Shown: piece by piece, positions 14,917 to 24,413 of the stretch
Position numbering within the stretch: position 1 is the stretch's first letter
How the letters are laid out: each line of letters starts with the position of its first letter
DNA from: JAZNQL01 sp045531205
GTDB lineage: Bacteria > Bacillota > Clostridia > UMGS1883 > UMGS1540
Assembly: GCA_045531205.1 (NCBI GenBank)
Contig: JAZSDN010000018.1
Coordinates: 1-64,000, forward strand
Direction: 5' to 3'
Length of the DNA: 64,000 nucleotides
Made by a program: the position numbers and the translations under genes
The notes under the pieces: generated by a model
What the model was told of the DNA's origin: nothing
The model's input: only the letters and a program-made list of their open reading frames with translations
The model's database searches: none

Positions 14917-15579
14917 GTGAGCAAAAAAGGCAAAAGAATTATAAAACTTTCATTTTTGCTGATTTTTATTATTTTTCTTATTGTATACATAGAGATAAAT
15001 ATAAGACCTGTTGTAAAAAGTGTTGCCGAGAGTATGGCAAAAGGCGTTGCAGTAAGAACAATAAATGATGTTGTAAACGATACAATGTCCGAAAACAATA
15101 TAAAATACGAGGATTTAATGTCTTTAAAAACCGATTCCGAGGGAAGAGTAACAGCCCTTGTATCAAATGTTATTCACATGAACAAACTAAAAGCAGAAAT
15201 TACAGAAAAAATACAGGCAAGCCTTGGAGAAAAAGAAGAGCTGAGCTTAAGCATTCCTCTCGGCACCCTTCTTAATCAAAGTATTTTGTCGGGCAGAGGC
15301 CCAAGAGTAAAAATAAAGCTTATGCCAATAGGATATACCGAGGTAAATATGGAGGCATCCTTTGTTGATGCAGGTATAAATCAGACAAAGCATCAGCTTT
15401 ATTTGGATGTTAATGCAACAATACGGGTTATAATGCCTGGCTTTTCAACTTCTGCAACGGCTGCAACCAATGTTCCTATTGGAGAAACAGTAATAATCGG
15501 CGGTGTTCCTCAAAATTATACAAATGTCACCGAGGTAAATGATGCAGTTAAGGATACTGTGCTTGATATTACAAATTAA
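14917..15579 (+). CDS. yunB: Sporulation protein YunB
   Basis: A 220-residue protein with one N-terminal transmembrane anchor (about residues 9-28) and a long extracytoplasmic domain. It matches YunB in the I-R-P-V-V-K-S-V-A-E start of the domain, the I-P-L-G-T-L region, and the conserved P-G-F-S-T-S and P-I-G-E-T-V-I-I-G-G-V-P segments near the C terminus. In Bacillus subtilis yunB is a sigmaE-dependent, mother-cell gene needed for normal sporulation. The GTG start is fixed by GGGGAGGG seven bases upstream. It supports a spore-forming host. Confidence 0.9.
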   Translation: MSKKGKRIIKLSFLLIFIIFLIVYIEINIRPVVKSVAESMAKGVAVRTINDVVNDTMSENNIKYEDLMSLKTDSEGRVTALVSNVIHMNKLKAEITEKIQASLGEKEELSLSIPLGTLLNQSILSGRGPRVKIKLMPIGYTEVNMEASFVDAGINQTKHQLYLDVNATIRVIMPGFSTSATAATNVPIGETVIIGGVPQNYTNVTEVNDAVKDTVLDITN

Positions 15580-15584
15580 AACTA

Positions 15585-15613
15585 TTGCTTTTTCTTTGAA
15601 AAATTGCTATAAT
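15585..15613 (+). promoter_or_regulatory. Promoter of mutS2
   Basis: TTGCTT (15585-15590), a 17-base spacer and perfect TATAAT (15608-15613). The predicted transcription start near 15620 lies downstream of the ATG at 15615 and therefore rules out that upstream start codon for mutS2. Confidence 0.8.
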
Positions 15614-15632
15614 TATGCTGGTGATAAATATA

Positions 15633-18002
15633 ATGGAAGAAAAAACTTTAAAAATTCTTGAATTTGATAAAATAAGAGAACGTCTTTCAAAAAAAGCAGT
15701 AATGAACGCTAGTGCTGAAAGACTTTTAAAAATACAGCCTTTTACCGATTTAGAAAAGGTAAGAACCTTGCTTTCCCAAACAGATGAAGCAAGAAGTATA
15801 TCGGTAAAATACGGCAGTGCACCTCTTGCTCCTGTTGCTGATGCGGTACCTGTAGTAAAACGCAGTCAGATAGGGGCAATGCTTTCGTGTGCAGAGCTTT
15901 TGTGTATTGCCCACGTTTTGCGTATTACAAGAAAGGTTTTGCAGTATATTGATATACGTGACTTTGAAACAGATTATCCTGCACTTAACTATATCTGTTC
16001 ACGTCTTGAAGCGGTAAGAGATGTAGAAAAAAATATATTTGAAGCAGTAATCAGCGAAGAAGAGCTTGACGACCATGCAAGTCCTGCACTTTTTGAAATA
16101 AGAAAGAAAAAATTTAACCTTACAAACAAAATAAAAGATATTTTAAATGACATAATTCACTCTCCAACCCTTGTTACAGCATTGCAGGACCCGATTGTAA
16201 CAATAAGGGATGGACGTTATGTTGTGCCCGTAAAGGCAGAACAAAGGGGAATGATTCCCGGTGTTGTGCATAATTCATCCCAAACAGGGGCAACGTTGTT
16301 TGTTGAGCCTATGAAGGTTGTGGAAACAAATAACCAGATTCGTATGCTTGACAGCGAGGAAAAAGAAGAAATAAACCGAATTCTTTCAGAACTCAGTGCA
16401 CAGGTTTCAGAAAATGCTGAAACAATAATTACAAACTATAAAACCCTTATAAATATTGACGTTATTTTTGCAAAAGCAAGATTTGCAGACGAAATGGAAG
16501 CTGCCTGCCCCGAAATAAACGCAGACGGAATAATCGAAATTAAAAAAGGAAGACATCCTTTGCTTGACAAGAAAAAAGCAGTTCCTATCGATATAAGACT
16601 TGGCGAGGATTTTGACACTCTTGTAATAACAGGTCCCAATACAGGCGGTAAAACTGTATCGTTAAAAACTTTAGGACTTTTTACAATTATGACTCAGGCA
16701 GGACTTCATATCCCTGCAAAAGAAGGGTCAAAAATGGCAGTATTTGAAAAGGTTTTTGCCGATATAGGTGACGAGCAAAGCATAGAACAGTCACTTTCAA
16801 CCTTTTCTGCTCACATGGTCAACATTGTAAATATTATAAAAAATGTAGATTCTTCTTCACTTGTTTTGTTTGACGAGCTTGGTGCAGGTACAGATCCAAC
16901 AGAAGGTGCAGCACTCGCCGGAGCAATACTTTTGGATGTAATGAGTAAGGGTGCAAAAACTGCGGCAACAACTCACTATAGCGAAATAAAGTTGCTTGCA
17001 ATTTCAACCGACCGTATAGAAAATGCAGCCTGTGAGTTTGATGTTGAAAAGCTTTGCCCGACATACAGACTTTTAGTTGGTGCACTTGGCAGAAGTAACG
17101 CATTTGCAATTGCATCAAGACTCGGTATGGACGATTATATAATTGAAAATGCTAAAAACACTATTTCAAGCCAGAAAATTGAGTTTGAAGACATTGTAAA
17201 TAAAATAGAAGAAATGGGGCAGAAGGCAGAGAAAAACCGCGACGAAACCGAGCGTGCACGCCTTGCTGCTGAAAAATTCCGCAAAGAGCTTGAAGAAGAA
17301 CGTGCAAAAATAGAAAAAGAAAAGCAGAAGATAATGGACAATGCAAGGCAGGAGGCAAAACGCCTTGTAACCAATGCTAAAAAGGAAATAGAAGAAGAAA
17401 TAAAAGAAATAAAGGCTATTTCTGCACAGGAAAGGGTAAAAGCCCTTGAGGAAGCTAAAAGTAAGTTAAAATCAAAAGAAAATATATTAAGCGACCAGCT
17501 TTATGATAGCACCGTAAAAGCAATAAAGGGTAACCTTAAAGCTTCTGATGTAAAACCCGGATGCGAAGTATTTGTAAATCTTATGCAAAAGAAGGGTATA
17601 GCATTATCAAAACCCGATAAGGACGGAAATTTAGAGGTTCAGGTAGGAATTATAAAACTCCGTACAAATATAAGCGATTTGTCGAAGGTTTTGGATACTA
17701 ATGTTCAAAAAGTTGTGCGTGACTTTAAAAAGTCAAGAACAAATATAAAGCTTAATGCAGTAAAACCCGAAATAGACCTTCGTGGGATGGCACTTGACGA
17801 AGCAAGCCTTGTAATGGACAAGTATATTGACGATGCAGTTTTGGCACATTTAAGTGTAGTTACAATAGTTCACGGCAAGGGCACGGGCATATTAAGAGCC
17901 GGCTTGCAGGAGGATTTAAAAAGACATCCTTCGGTAAAAAGCTTCCGTGACGGTAAGTATGGCGAAGGAGAAAACGGAGTTACAATAGTTGAATTAAAGT
18001 GA
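15633..18002 (+). CDS. mutS2: Endonuclease MutS2
   Basis: A 789-residue MutS2. The N-terminal core and lever domains lead to the ATPase with Walker A G-P-N-T-G-G-K-T and the L-F-D-E-L-G-A-G-T-D Walker B. A long, highly charged coiled coil (about 510-640) follows, then a C-terminal Smr nuclease domain with D-L-R-G-M and H-G-K-G-T-G. MutS2 does not act in mismatch repair; it restrains recombination and, in Bacillus subtilis, rescues collided ribosomes. ATG 15633 is chosen over ATG 15615 because GGTGA precedes it and because the promoter would start transcription between the two. copA follows after 15 bases. Confidence 0.95.
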   Translation: MEEKTLKILEFDKIRERLSKKAVMNASAERLLKIQPFTDLEKVRTLLSQTDEARSISVKYGSAPLAPVADAVPVVKRSQIGAMLSCAELLCIAHVLRITRKVLQYIDIRDFETDYPALNYICSRLEAVRDVEKNIFEAVISEEELDDHASPALFEIRKKKFNLTNKIKDILNDIIHSPTLVTALQDPIVTIRDGRYVVPVKAEQRGMIPGVVHNSSQTGATLFVEPMKVVETNNQIRMLDSEEKEEINRILSELSAQVSENAETIITNYKTLINIDVIFAKARFADEMEAACPEINADGIIEIKKGRHPLLDKKKAVPIDIRLGEDFDTLVITGPNTGGKTVSLKTLGLFTIMTQAGLHIPAKEGSKMAVFEKVFADIGDEQSIEQSLSTFSAHMVNIVNIIKNVDSSSLVLFDELGAGTDPTEGAALAGAILLDVMSKGAKTAATTHYSEIKLLAISTDRIENAACEFDVEKLCPTYRLLVGALGRSNAFAIASRLGMDDYIIENAKNTISSQKIEFEDIVNKIEEMGQKAEKNRDETERARLAAEKFRKELEEERAKIEKEKQKIMDNARQEAKRLVTNAKKEIEEEIKEIKAISAQERVKALEEAKSKLKSKENILSDQLYDSTVKAIKGNLKASDVKPGCEVFVNLMQKKGIALSKPDKDGNLEVQVGIIKLRTNISDLSKVLDTNVQKVVRDFKKSRTNIKLNAVKPEIDLRGMALDEASLVMDKYIDDAVLAHLSVVTIVHGKGTGILRAGLQEDLKRHPSVKSFRDGKYGEGENGVTIVELK

Positions 18003-18017
18003 GAAACGGAGCCGGAA

Positions 18018-20201
18018 ATGAATAAAAAATATAAAGTTACAGGAATGAGCTGTGCAGCATGCTCTGCAGCGGTTGAAAGAGGGGTTTTAGCAATTCCCTC
18101 TGTTAAAAGCTGCAGCGTAAACCTTGTTGCAAAATCGTTAACCGTTGAAATTGACGATATAAAAACCGAAAAAATAATATTCAAAACAGTAAAGGACTTG
18201 GGTTACGGCATAGAGCATTGGAATAACGAAGTAAAAGAAGAGGATTTATCCTCTGTAAAAGCAAGACTTGTTGTGGCTCTTTGCTTTGCGTTTGTAGTAT
18301 TTTATGTAGCAATGTCGCACATGCTTTATTTTCCATTGCCCGAAATTTTAAGTATGGAAAAATACCCTTTACGTTTTGCACTTTTACAGTTTATTTGCAC
18401 AATCCCTGTACTTTTTGCAGGTAAAGATTTTTTTATAAAAGGCGTAAAAGCTTTACTACACAAAAATCCTAATATGGATACTCTTATTTCAATAGGAACT
18501 GCAAGTGCATTTATATATAGCATTGTATCCACTGTCAAAATTTTTCTTGGCGATGTACACTTTGTTCATAACCTTTATTTTGAATCGGCATCTGTTGTAA
18601 TAGCTCTTGTAATGCTTGGTAAATATTTAGAGGCAAAATCCAAAAACAAAACCACGCAGAATATAAGAGACCTTATGAATCTTATCCCTAAAACAGCTGT
18701 TGTTTTAAGAAATGGGGAAGAAATTGAAATACTCGCAGACCAGATAGAAAAAGGCGATTTAATAAGAATAAAACCGGGAGAAAGAATTGCCGTTGACGGA
18801 AAAGTAATTTCAGGCGAAACAAGCGTTGACGAAGCACACTTAACAGGCGAAAGTCTGCCCGTTTTTAAAGGTGTGGACGACAAAGTGTTTGGCGGAAGTA
18901 TGAACCGTGACGGCAGTATTGTAATAGAAGCTACCGCTGTAGGCGAAAATACAGTTTTATCTTCAATAATTGAAATAGTACAAGAGGCACAAGGTAAAAA
19001 AGCACCCATTGCTCGTATGGCAGACAAAATATCGGGAGTTTTTGTTCCCTGTGTTATGCTTTTGGCTTTAGTAACTTTGATTTTGCATCTTGCAATTTCG
19101 CACGATGCAGGTAAAGCATTAACGGCGTTTGTATCTGTGCTTGTTATAGCGTGTCCTTGCTCGCTTGGACTTGCAACCCCTGTTGCAATAATGTGCGCAA
19201 CAGGCAGAGGTGCAGAGGACGGCATTTTAGTAAAAAGCGGAGAAGCACTTGAAAATGCCTGCCATGCAAATGCAGTAGTATTTGATAAAACAGGTACTCT
19301 TACAAAAGGCGAGCCTGAAGTAAGCGAAGTTTTTGCATTTAACGGATATGATGAACAAACAGTATTGTCTTTATGCGCGTCGGCAGAAAAACTTTCGGAG
19401 CATCCTTTGGCACAAGCCATAATTTTAGCAGCAGAGCAAAGAAAGCTTGAAATAAAAAAGGCAAGTGAATTTACTGCCATTGCGGGTAAAGGAATAAAAG
19501 CAATTATAGAAAATAACGAAATAATTGCAGGCAACGAAAGACTTATGAGAGAGTTTGATATAGACCTTTCTTCTGCAGAAGAATGTGCAAAAGACCTTCA
19601 AAATAGAGGAGAAACCCTTATATACCTTTCGTGCAACGGAAAAATTGCAGGAATAACTGCTATTTCTGATGTAATCAAAGACGACTCGGCAGAAACTGTG
19701 GCAAAGCTTCAAAAAATGGGACTTGAGATTATAATGATAACAGGCGACAATAAATCAACAGCAGAGGCAATTGCAAAAAAAGCAGGAATAACAAAAGTTC
19801 TTTCAGAGGTTTTACCCGAAAAAAAGGCACAAGAGGTTGAAAAACTTAAAAACGAGGGTAAAAATGTAATAATGGTTGGAGACGGAATAAACGATGCCCC
19901 GGCCCTTGTAACTGCAGATACAGCCATAGCAATAGGAACAGGAGCCGATGTAGCGGTTGACAGTGCCGATATTGTTTTATCGGGCAAAAATCTTTTTGGA
20001 GTTTATAAGGCAATACGTTTAAGCCGTATGACAATTAAAAATATAAAACAAAATCTGTTCTGGGCATTTGCCTATAATACAATATGTATTCCTTTTGCAG
20101 CATTCGGCTTTTTAAACCCAATGTTTGCAGGTGCGGCAATGGCTGCATCGTCAATATGTGTTGTAACAAATGCATTAAGACTCAGAAAAATAAAATACTA
20201 A
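18018..20201 (+). CDS. copA: Copper-exporting P1B-type ATPase
   Basis: A 727-residue heavy-metal P-type ATPase with one N-terminal HMA domain (G-M-S-C-A-A-C at about residues 8-14), membrane segments, the intramembrane copper site C-P-C, the phosphorylation motif D-K-T-G-T-L-T, the S-E-H-P-L nucleotide-binding motif and G-D-G-I-N-D-A-P. C-P-C together with the G-M-S-C-A-A-C domain points to Cu(I) export rather than zinc or cadmium. It lies 15 bases after mutS2, with no CsoR or CopY gene or obvious operator nearby, so copper-specific control is not visible here. Confidence 0.95.
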   Translation: MNKKYKVTGMSCAACSAAVERGVLAIPSVKSCSVNLVAKSLTVEIDDIKTEKIIFKTVKDLGYGIEHWNNEVKEEDLSSVKARLVVALCFAFVVFYVAMSHMLYFPLPEILSMEKYPLRFALLQFICTIPVLFAGKDFFIKGVKALLHKNPNMDTLISIGTASAFIYSIVSTVKIFLGDVHFVHNLYFESASVVIALVMLGKYLEAKSKNKTTQNIRDLMNLIPKTAVVLRNGEEIEILADQIEKGDLIRIKPGERIAVDGKVISGETSVDEAHLTGESLPVFKGVDDKVFGGSMNRDGSIVIEATAVGENTVLSSIIEIVQEAQGKKAPIARMADKISGVFVPCVMLLALVTLILHLAISHDAGKALTAFVSVLVIACPCSLGLATPVAIMCATGRGAEDGILVKSGEALENACHANAVVFDKTGTLTKGEPEVSEVFAFNGYDEQTVLSLCASAEKLSEHPLAQAIILAAEQRKLEIKKASEFTAIAGKGIKAIIENNEIIAGNERLMREFDIDLSSAEECAKDLQNRGETLIYLSCNGKIAGITAISDVIKDDSAETVAKLQKMGLEIIMITGDNKSTAEAIAKKAGITKVLSEVLPEKKAQEVEKLKNEGKNVIMVGDGINDAPALVTADTAIAIGTGADVAVDSADIVLSGKNLFGVYKAIRLSRMTIKNIKQNLFWAFAYNTICIPFAAFGFLNPMFAGAAMAASSICVVTNALRLRKIKY

Positions 20202-20230
20202 TAGACATTTATATAAAAATGTGGTAGAAT
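20202..20230 (+). promoter_or_regulatory. Promoter of the surface-glycan cluster
   Basis: TAGACA (20202-20207), a 17-base spacer and TAGAAT (20225-20230) with a TGG extension before it. It starts directly after the copA stop codon and is the only good promoter I see for the genes from 20262 to 28156. Confidence 0.7.
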
Positions 20231-20261
20231 AGTATATAAATATAGAACAAAGGAAAATAAT

Positions 20262-20807
20262 ATGAGAAATTTCAGTGAATATACCGATATTTTTTCAAAG
20301 CTTTTGCGTGGCATTTTTTATCGTGGAAAGTTTTCTTCCTGCGGTAAATTGTTGCGCGTAGGAAAAGGTGTAAGAGTTTTAAAGAAAAACTGCACTATTG
20401 AAATTGGCGATAAAGTTCAGTTGCACCGCGGAGTAAAACTTTCTGCGTGGGGTACAGAGGGACAAGCCACAATAAAAATAGGTAATGGCACCGCTATAGG
20501 GGACAGAACAGAAATTCACGCAGGAGAAAGTGTTACAATAGGTAACGATACAGTTATAAGTTGGGACTGCAATATTTTAGACAGAGATTATCACAAACTT
20601 TGCAGTGACACAGAGGTTATAAAGCCTGTGACTATAGGAAACAATGTATGGATAGGCTGTAACGTGCTTATATTAAAGGGCGTAAAAATAGGCGACGGTG
20701 CAGTAGTTGGTGCAGGAAGCGTTGTAACAAAAGACGTGCCCGAAAAAGCACTTGTAGCGGGTAATCCTGCAAAAATTATAAAAGAAAATGTAGAGTGGAG
20801 ACAGTAA
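20262..20807 (+). CDS. LbH (hexapeptide-repeat) acyltransferase, first copy
   Basis: A 181-residue left-handed beta-helix transferase. Hexapeptide turns of the I-G-x-x-x form (I-E-I-G-D, I-K-I-G-N, V-T-I-G-N, V-W-I-G-C, V-K-I-G-D) recur about every 18 residues from 45 to 160, ending with V-V-G-A-G-S-V-V-T-K and G-N-P-A-K-I-I. This is the maltose/galactoside/Wca-type acetyltransferase fold that O-acetylates sugars using acetyl-CoA. It opens the glycan cluster and overlaps the flippase start by one base, so it probably acetylates the same polymer. Confidence 0.85.
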   Translation: MRNFSEYTDIFSKLLRGIFYRGKFSSCGKLLRVGKGVRVLKKNCTIEIGDKVQLHRGVKLSAWGTEGQATIKIGNGTAIGDRTEIHAGESVTIGNDTVISWDCNILDRDYHKLCSDTEVIKPVTIGNNVWIGCNVLILKGVKIGDGAVVGAGSVVTKDVPEKALVAGNPAKIIKENVEWRQ

Positions 20808-22318
20808 TGCAAAAAAATAATACTGCAGGCTCAATAAGCTATGTAATGTTAATAATGATTTTTGCAAGAGTTCTTTCTCTTGTAAGTGTGCAGATATATA
20901 TGTCGTTTTTCGGCACAGAAAGCGTTGAGATGAATATATATTCCTACGCTATATCTCTGCCCAATATTATCTTTAATTGCTTTGGAACAGCACTTGGAAC
21001 TGTTGTAATTCCAATATATTCAGGCTACATAGCACAAAAAGATACTTTGAACGCAAAAAAATTCGGCGATAATCTTATAACTATTACCACTTTATTAACC
21101 TTGGCACTTATACTTATAGGTCTTTTGCTTTCGCCCATAATTCCAAAGTTTACAGCCTTTAAAGATAATGGTTACAGCTTTGCTGTAAAAGCAATTATGA
21201 TAATGATGCCCGTAATGCTTTTTTACGGACTCAATTATATATTTCAGGGAATTTTGCAATCTCACGGTAAATACGGCTGGCCTGCTTTTGTAAGTGTTCC
21301 AAGCAGTCTTGTTGTAATAGCTTATGTATTTTTGCTTGGCGATAAATACGGAATAACAGGTCTTTTAGTAGCAACCTTAGTAGGCTTAAGCCTGCAGGCT
21401 TTAATACTTATACCTCCGCTTTTTAAAACAAGCTATAGATTCACCCCTTCTTTAAACTTTAAAGACCATGATATAATACGTGCGGGTAAAATGTCAATAC
21501 CTGTTTTGCTTGGTGTGTCGGCATACCAGATAAATATGTTCTATAACGTTACCATGATGGCAAATTTTGAGGGTATGGTAACCTTGCTTACCTATGTTCA
21601 GAACATAGTGCTTTATATGGTGCTTGCCTTTGTTTATTCAATAACCGCAGTTATTTATCCAAAGCTTTCGGCTTTTGCCGCAACAGGGGATATGAAGGAA
21701 TATAAAAATACTTTAGGCAGTATTTTAACAACGGTTATGTATCTTTTAATTCCTATGACAGTAGGGCTTATTTCTGTAAGAGGAGAGCTTTTAGAACTTA
21801 TAACAAAATGGGGTAAAATAACAGACGAAAATGTTTTGGTTGCAGCAAAGCTTTTAGCTATGTATTCTATAGGAATACTTGGTATAGGCTTAAAAGAAAT
21901 ACTCGACCGTGCTTTTTATGCCCTTAAAAAGACTGCACTTCCCGCAATAAACGGATTTATAATAATGGCAATAAATATAATATTAAGCCTTGTTCTTATA
22001 AAATTCATAGGCCCTTACGGAATACCGCTTGCATATTCTGTTGCATCGCTTACGGGTATGGTTATTCTTATGATTATGTTAAGACGCAATATAGGCAATT
22101 TTATCGAAAATTTCTGGATCAATCTTATAAAAAGCGTATCGGCTTCGGCAATAATGCTTGCAGCGGTACTTTTAATAAACAAGTTTGCAGCATTTAGTGG
22201 AGATAGCATTTTAGTCCGTCTTATAAACCTTGCTATGCCTTGTGTTGCGGGTGTGATAGTGTACGGAATAATGCTTATAATATTTAAAGCACCAATTTTA
22301 AAGAGGATAAAAAAATGA
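20807..22318 (+). CDS. MVF/PST-type polysaccharide or lipid II flippase
   Basis: A 503-residue polytopic membrane protein with about 14 hydrophobic segments, related to MurJ/SpoVB/Wzx exporters (polysaccharide biosynthesis C-terminal region near G-I-L-G-I-G-L-K-E-I-L-D-R-A-F-Y-A-L). It would move an undecaprenyl-linked precursor across the membrane. The frame extends to a GTG at 20795, but ATG 20807, overlapping the previous stop, is preferred with GGAG upstream. Within this cluster a role as the repeat-unit flippase for the polymer made here is more likely than lipid II flipping, but MurJ function is not excluded. Confidence 0.85.
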   Translation: MQKNNTAGSISYVMLIMIFARVLSLVSVQIYMSFFGTESVEMNIYSYAISLPNIIFNCFGTALGTVVIPIYSGYIAQKDTLNAKKFGDNLITITTLLTLALILIGLLLSPIIPKFTAFKDNGYSFAVKAIMIMMPVMLFYGLNYIFQGILQSHGKYGWPAFVSVPSSLVVIAYVFLLGDKYGITGLLVATLVGLSLQALILIPPLFKTSYRFTPSLNFKDHDIIRAGKMSIPVLLGVSAYQINMFYNVTMMANFEGMVTLLTYVQNIVLYMVLAFVYSITAVIYPKLSAFAATGDMKEYKNTLGSILTTVMYLLIPMTVGLISVRGELLELITKWGKITDENVLVAAKLLAMYSIGILGIGLKEILDRAFYALKKTALPAINGFIIMAINIILSLVLIKFIGPYGIPLAYSVASLTGMVILMIMLRRNIGNFIENFWINLIKSVSASAIMLAAVLLINKFAAFSGDSILVRLINLAMPCVAGVIVYGIMLIIFKAPILKRIKK

Positions 22319-22851
22319 AAAAACTGATTTCGGGAATATGTTATATATTTTATTATTGCTTTGCAAGGCATCTTCCTTGCTCTGATTTACCCTACAGCTT
22401 TTTTGCAAAGCATATAAGAAGATTTTTTGTCCGCGGTATGATAGACAAATGCGGAAAAAATGTAAATATAGAACATGGGGCATTTTTAGCATCAGGAAAA
22501 GGAATAGAAATAGGCGATAATTCAGGACTCGGTCTTAATTGCCGTGTAACAGGTCCTTTAAAAATAGGTAACGATGTTATGATGGGTCCGTCTGTTATGA
22601 TATTTACTCAAAATCACGAAACGCAGGACTTAACAATTCCAATGAGATTACAAACAGCACCTAAATTTGGTGTAACAATAGGTGACGATGTTTGGCTTGG
22701 TGCAAATGCACTTATAATGCCTGGTGTCACAATAGGCAACGGATGCATTATAGCGGCAGGAGCAGTAGTAACAAAAGATGTTACGGATTATGCTGTAGTA
22801 GGCGGAAATCCGGCTAAAATTATAAAAATGAGAACGGAGAGGAAAATATGA
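22315..22851 (+). CDS. LbH (hexapeptide-repeat) acyltransferase, second copy
   Basis: A 178-residue left-handed beta-helix acyltransferase, with repeats such as I-E-I-G-D, L-K-I-G-N, V-T-I-G-D, V-W-L-G-A and V-T-I-G-N, an N-H-E catalytic-type histidine segment (F-T-Q-N-H-E) and the closing G-A-V-V-T-K-D-V and G-N-P-A-K. It differs in its N terminus from the copy at 20262, so it is not a recent duplicate. It overlaps the flippase and the following glycosyltransferase by four bases each. Confidence 0.85.
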   Translation: MKKLISGICYIFYYCFARHLPCSDLPYSFFAKHIRRFFVRGMIDKCGKNVNIEHGAFLASGKGIEIGDNSGLGLNCRVTGPLKIGNDVMMGPSVMIFTQNHETQDLTIPMRLQTAPKFGVTIGDDVWLGANALIMPGVTIGNGCIIAAGAVVTKDVTDYAVVGGNPAKIIKMRTERKI

Positions 22852-23948
22852 AAATACTTTACATGATAAACCATGCAGGCAAGGCAGGGGCAGAAAAATA
22901 CGTATTAAATCTTGCAAAGGCATACAAGGACAGAGCAGACTGCTTTTTCGTTTATAACGAAGAAGGCTTGCTTTTAGAACAGATGAGAGAAGAAGGAGTT
23001 CCTGATTTTTGGGTAAAAATGAGAAATCCTTTTGACTTTGCTGCTGCAAAGAAAATAGCAAAAATATGTGAAGAAAATGATATTGATATTATTCATACAC
23101 ATTTTCCGCGTGAAAACTATATAGCAATTTTATCAAGACTTTTCAGAAAGAAAACAAAGGTTATTTATACCTGTCACTTAACTTTAAAAACCAATTTCCT
23201 CTGGAAAATTTGCAATAAAATAGTAACAAAGCACAACGCAAAAATAATATCAGTTTGCAATAATGGCAAAGACCTTATGATAGGAAACGGCGTTCCTGCC
23301 GATATAATCGAGGTTATATTCAACGGACTTGAATATAAGGAAGAAGTAGACAGAACCTCTACAATAAGAGAAGAAATAGGAGTAGGGGAAGATACCTTTG
23401 TTGCTACAACCTTGGCAAGATATCATATAGCAAAAGGACTTCCGTATCTTGTTGATTCTATAGCAGAACTCGAAAAAATAGCAAAACGTGATTTCCGTAT
23501 TTTAATAGCGGGCGACGGTGAGCTTTTTGAAGAAATAAAAGAAAAAATACACGCTCACGGACTTGAAAATAAAATTTTACAGCTTGGCTTCAGACGTGAC
23601 ACACAAAACATTTTAAACGGTTCCGATATCTTTATAAACTCTGCAAAATGCTTTGAAGCATTAAGCTTTGCAATACTTGAAGCTTTGGGAACAGGTCTTC
23701 CTGTAATAGCAACAGGAATAGGCGGAAATCCCGATATTATAAACGAAAAAACAGACTGCGGATTTATAGTTGAATACGATAATCCAAAAGATATGGCACA
23801 GGCTATAAATAAGCTTATGGAAGATAAAGCTTTGTACGATAAATTTGCCCAGAATGCAAAGAAAGCAATTAAAGAAGTATTTAATATTGACGTTTTACAC
23901 GAGGATATTTTCAATCTTTATAAAAGAGTTTTAGGCGAGGAGAAATAA
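22848..23948 (+). CDS. GT4-family glycosyltransferase
   Basis: A 366-residue GT-B fold enzyme. The N-terminal acceptor domain contains H-A-G-K-A-G-A-E-K-Y; the C-terminal donor domain has R-Y-H-I-A-K-G, I-A-G-D-G, and the GT4 E-x7-E type motif C-F-E-A-L-S-F-A-I-L-E-A. Such enzymes transfer a sugar from a nucleotide donor to a lipid-linked acceptor with retention of configuration. It is translationally coupled to its neighbours. Donor and acceptor cannot be told from the sequence. Confidence 0.85.
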   Translation: MKILYMINHAGKAGAEKYVLNLAKAYKDRADCFFVYNEEGLLLEQMREEGVPDFWVKMRNPFDFAAAKKIAKICEENDIDIIHTHFPRENYIAILSRLFRKKTKVIYTCHLTLKTNFLWKICNKIVTKHNAKIISVCNNGKDLMIGNGVPADIIEVIFNGLEYKEEVDRTSTIREEIGVGEDTFVATTLARYHIAKGLPYLVDSIAELEKIAKRDFRILIAGDGELFEEIKEKIHAHGLENKILQLGFRRDTQNILNGSDIFINSAKCFEALSFAILEALGTGLPVIATGIGGNPDIINEKTDCGFIVEYDNPKDMAQAINKLMEDKALYDKFAQNAKKAIKEVFNIDVLHEDIFNLYKRVLGEEK

Positions 23949-23950
23949 AT

Positions 23951-24409
23951 ATGAAAAAGAAAATCAATGTAATAGACCTTTTAATAATTATTGTAATTTT
24001 AGCAGGCATTGCATTTGCAGGCGTTGCAGTAACAAAAAAAGCAAACACAGAACCCGATCCCACATTGCTTATTCAGTATTACATCGAAGAAGTTGATGAT
24101 TGGGTTGCAGACCAGGTGGAAATAGGTGCAGATTTGTACGATGACAACGCAGAAGTAAATTTAGGTAAAGTTGTTGATATAGAAAGAAAAGAATCAGTTT
24201 CCTGGGGTGGCACAAGCGAAGGGCAGTATGTACAGACCTCGCGTGAAGGCTTCAGCTCGCTTTTAATAACGGGTGAAGTTCAGGGCGAAAAAACAAGCAT
24301 AGGTGCCACAATAGATAACCAGAAGTACGGCGTAGGACATTCTATGGTACTTCGTGCAGGCGATGCAAAAATGTATTTAAGAGTTTACAATATTTCTGTA
24401 AAGGAATAA
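23951..24409 (+). CDS. DUF4330-like single-pass membrane protein
   Basis: A 152-residue protein with an N-terminal membrane anchor (about 8-27, with the N-V-I-D-L-L-I-I motif typical of DUF4330) and a beta-rich extracytoplasmic domain with three repeated sheet-like segments. DUF4330 has no known biochemical role but is often found inside polysaccharide clusters of Firmicutes, as it is here between a GT4 gene and the polymerase. It could be a co-factor of export or polymerisation, which is only inferred from position. Confidence 0.7.
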   Translation: MKKKINVIDLLIIIVILAGIAFAGVAVTKKANTEPDPTLLIQYYIEEVDDWVADQVEIGADLYDDNAEVNLGKVVDIERKESVSWGGTSEGQYVQTSREGFSSLLITGEVQGEKTSIGATIDNQKYGVGHSMVLRAGDAKMYLRVYNISVKE

Positions 24410-24413
24410 TTTA

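Noticed and set aside
18575..19534. A 319-residue open frame on the minus strand inside copA
   Set aside because: It mirrors the copA codons, has no ribosome binding site or family resemblance, and lies wholly within a conserved gene. The same applies to minus-strand frames at 27334-27936, 6974-7501, 48353-48871 and 50904-51413.
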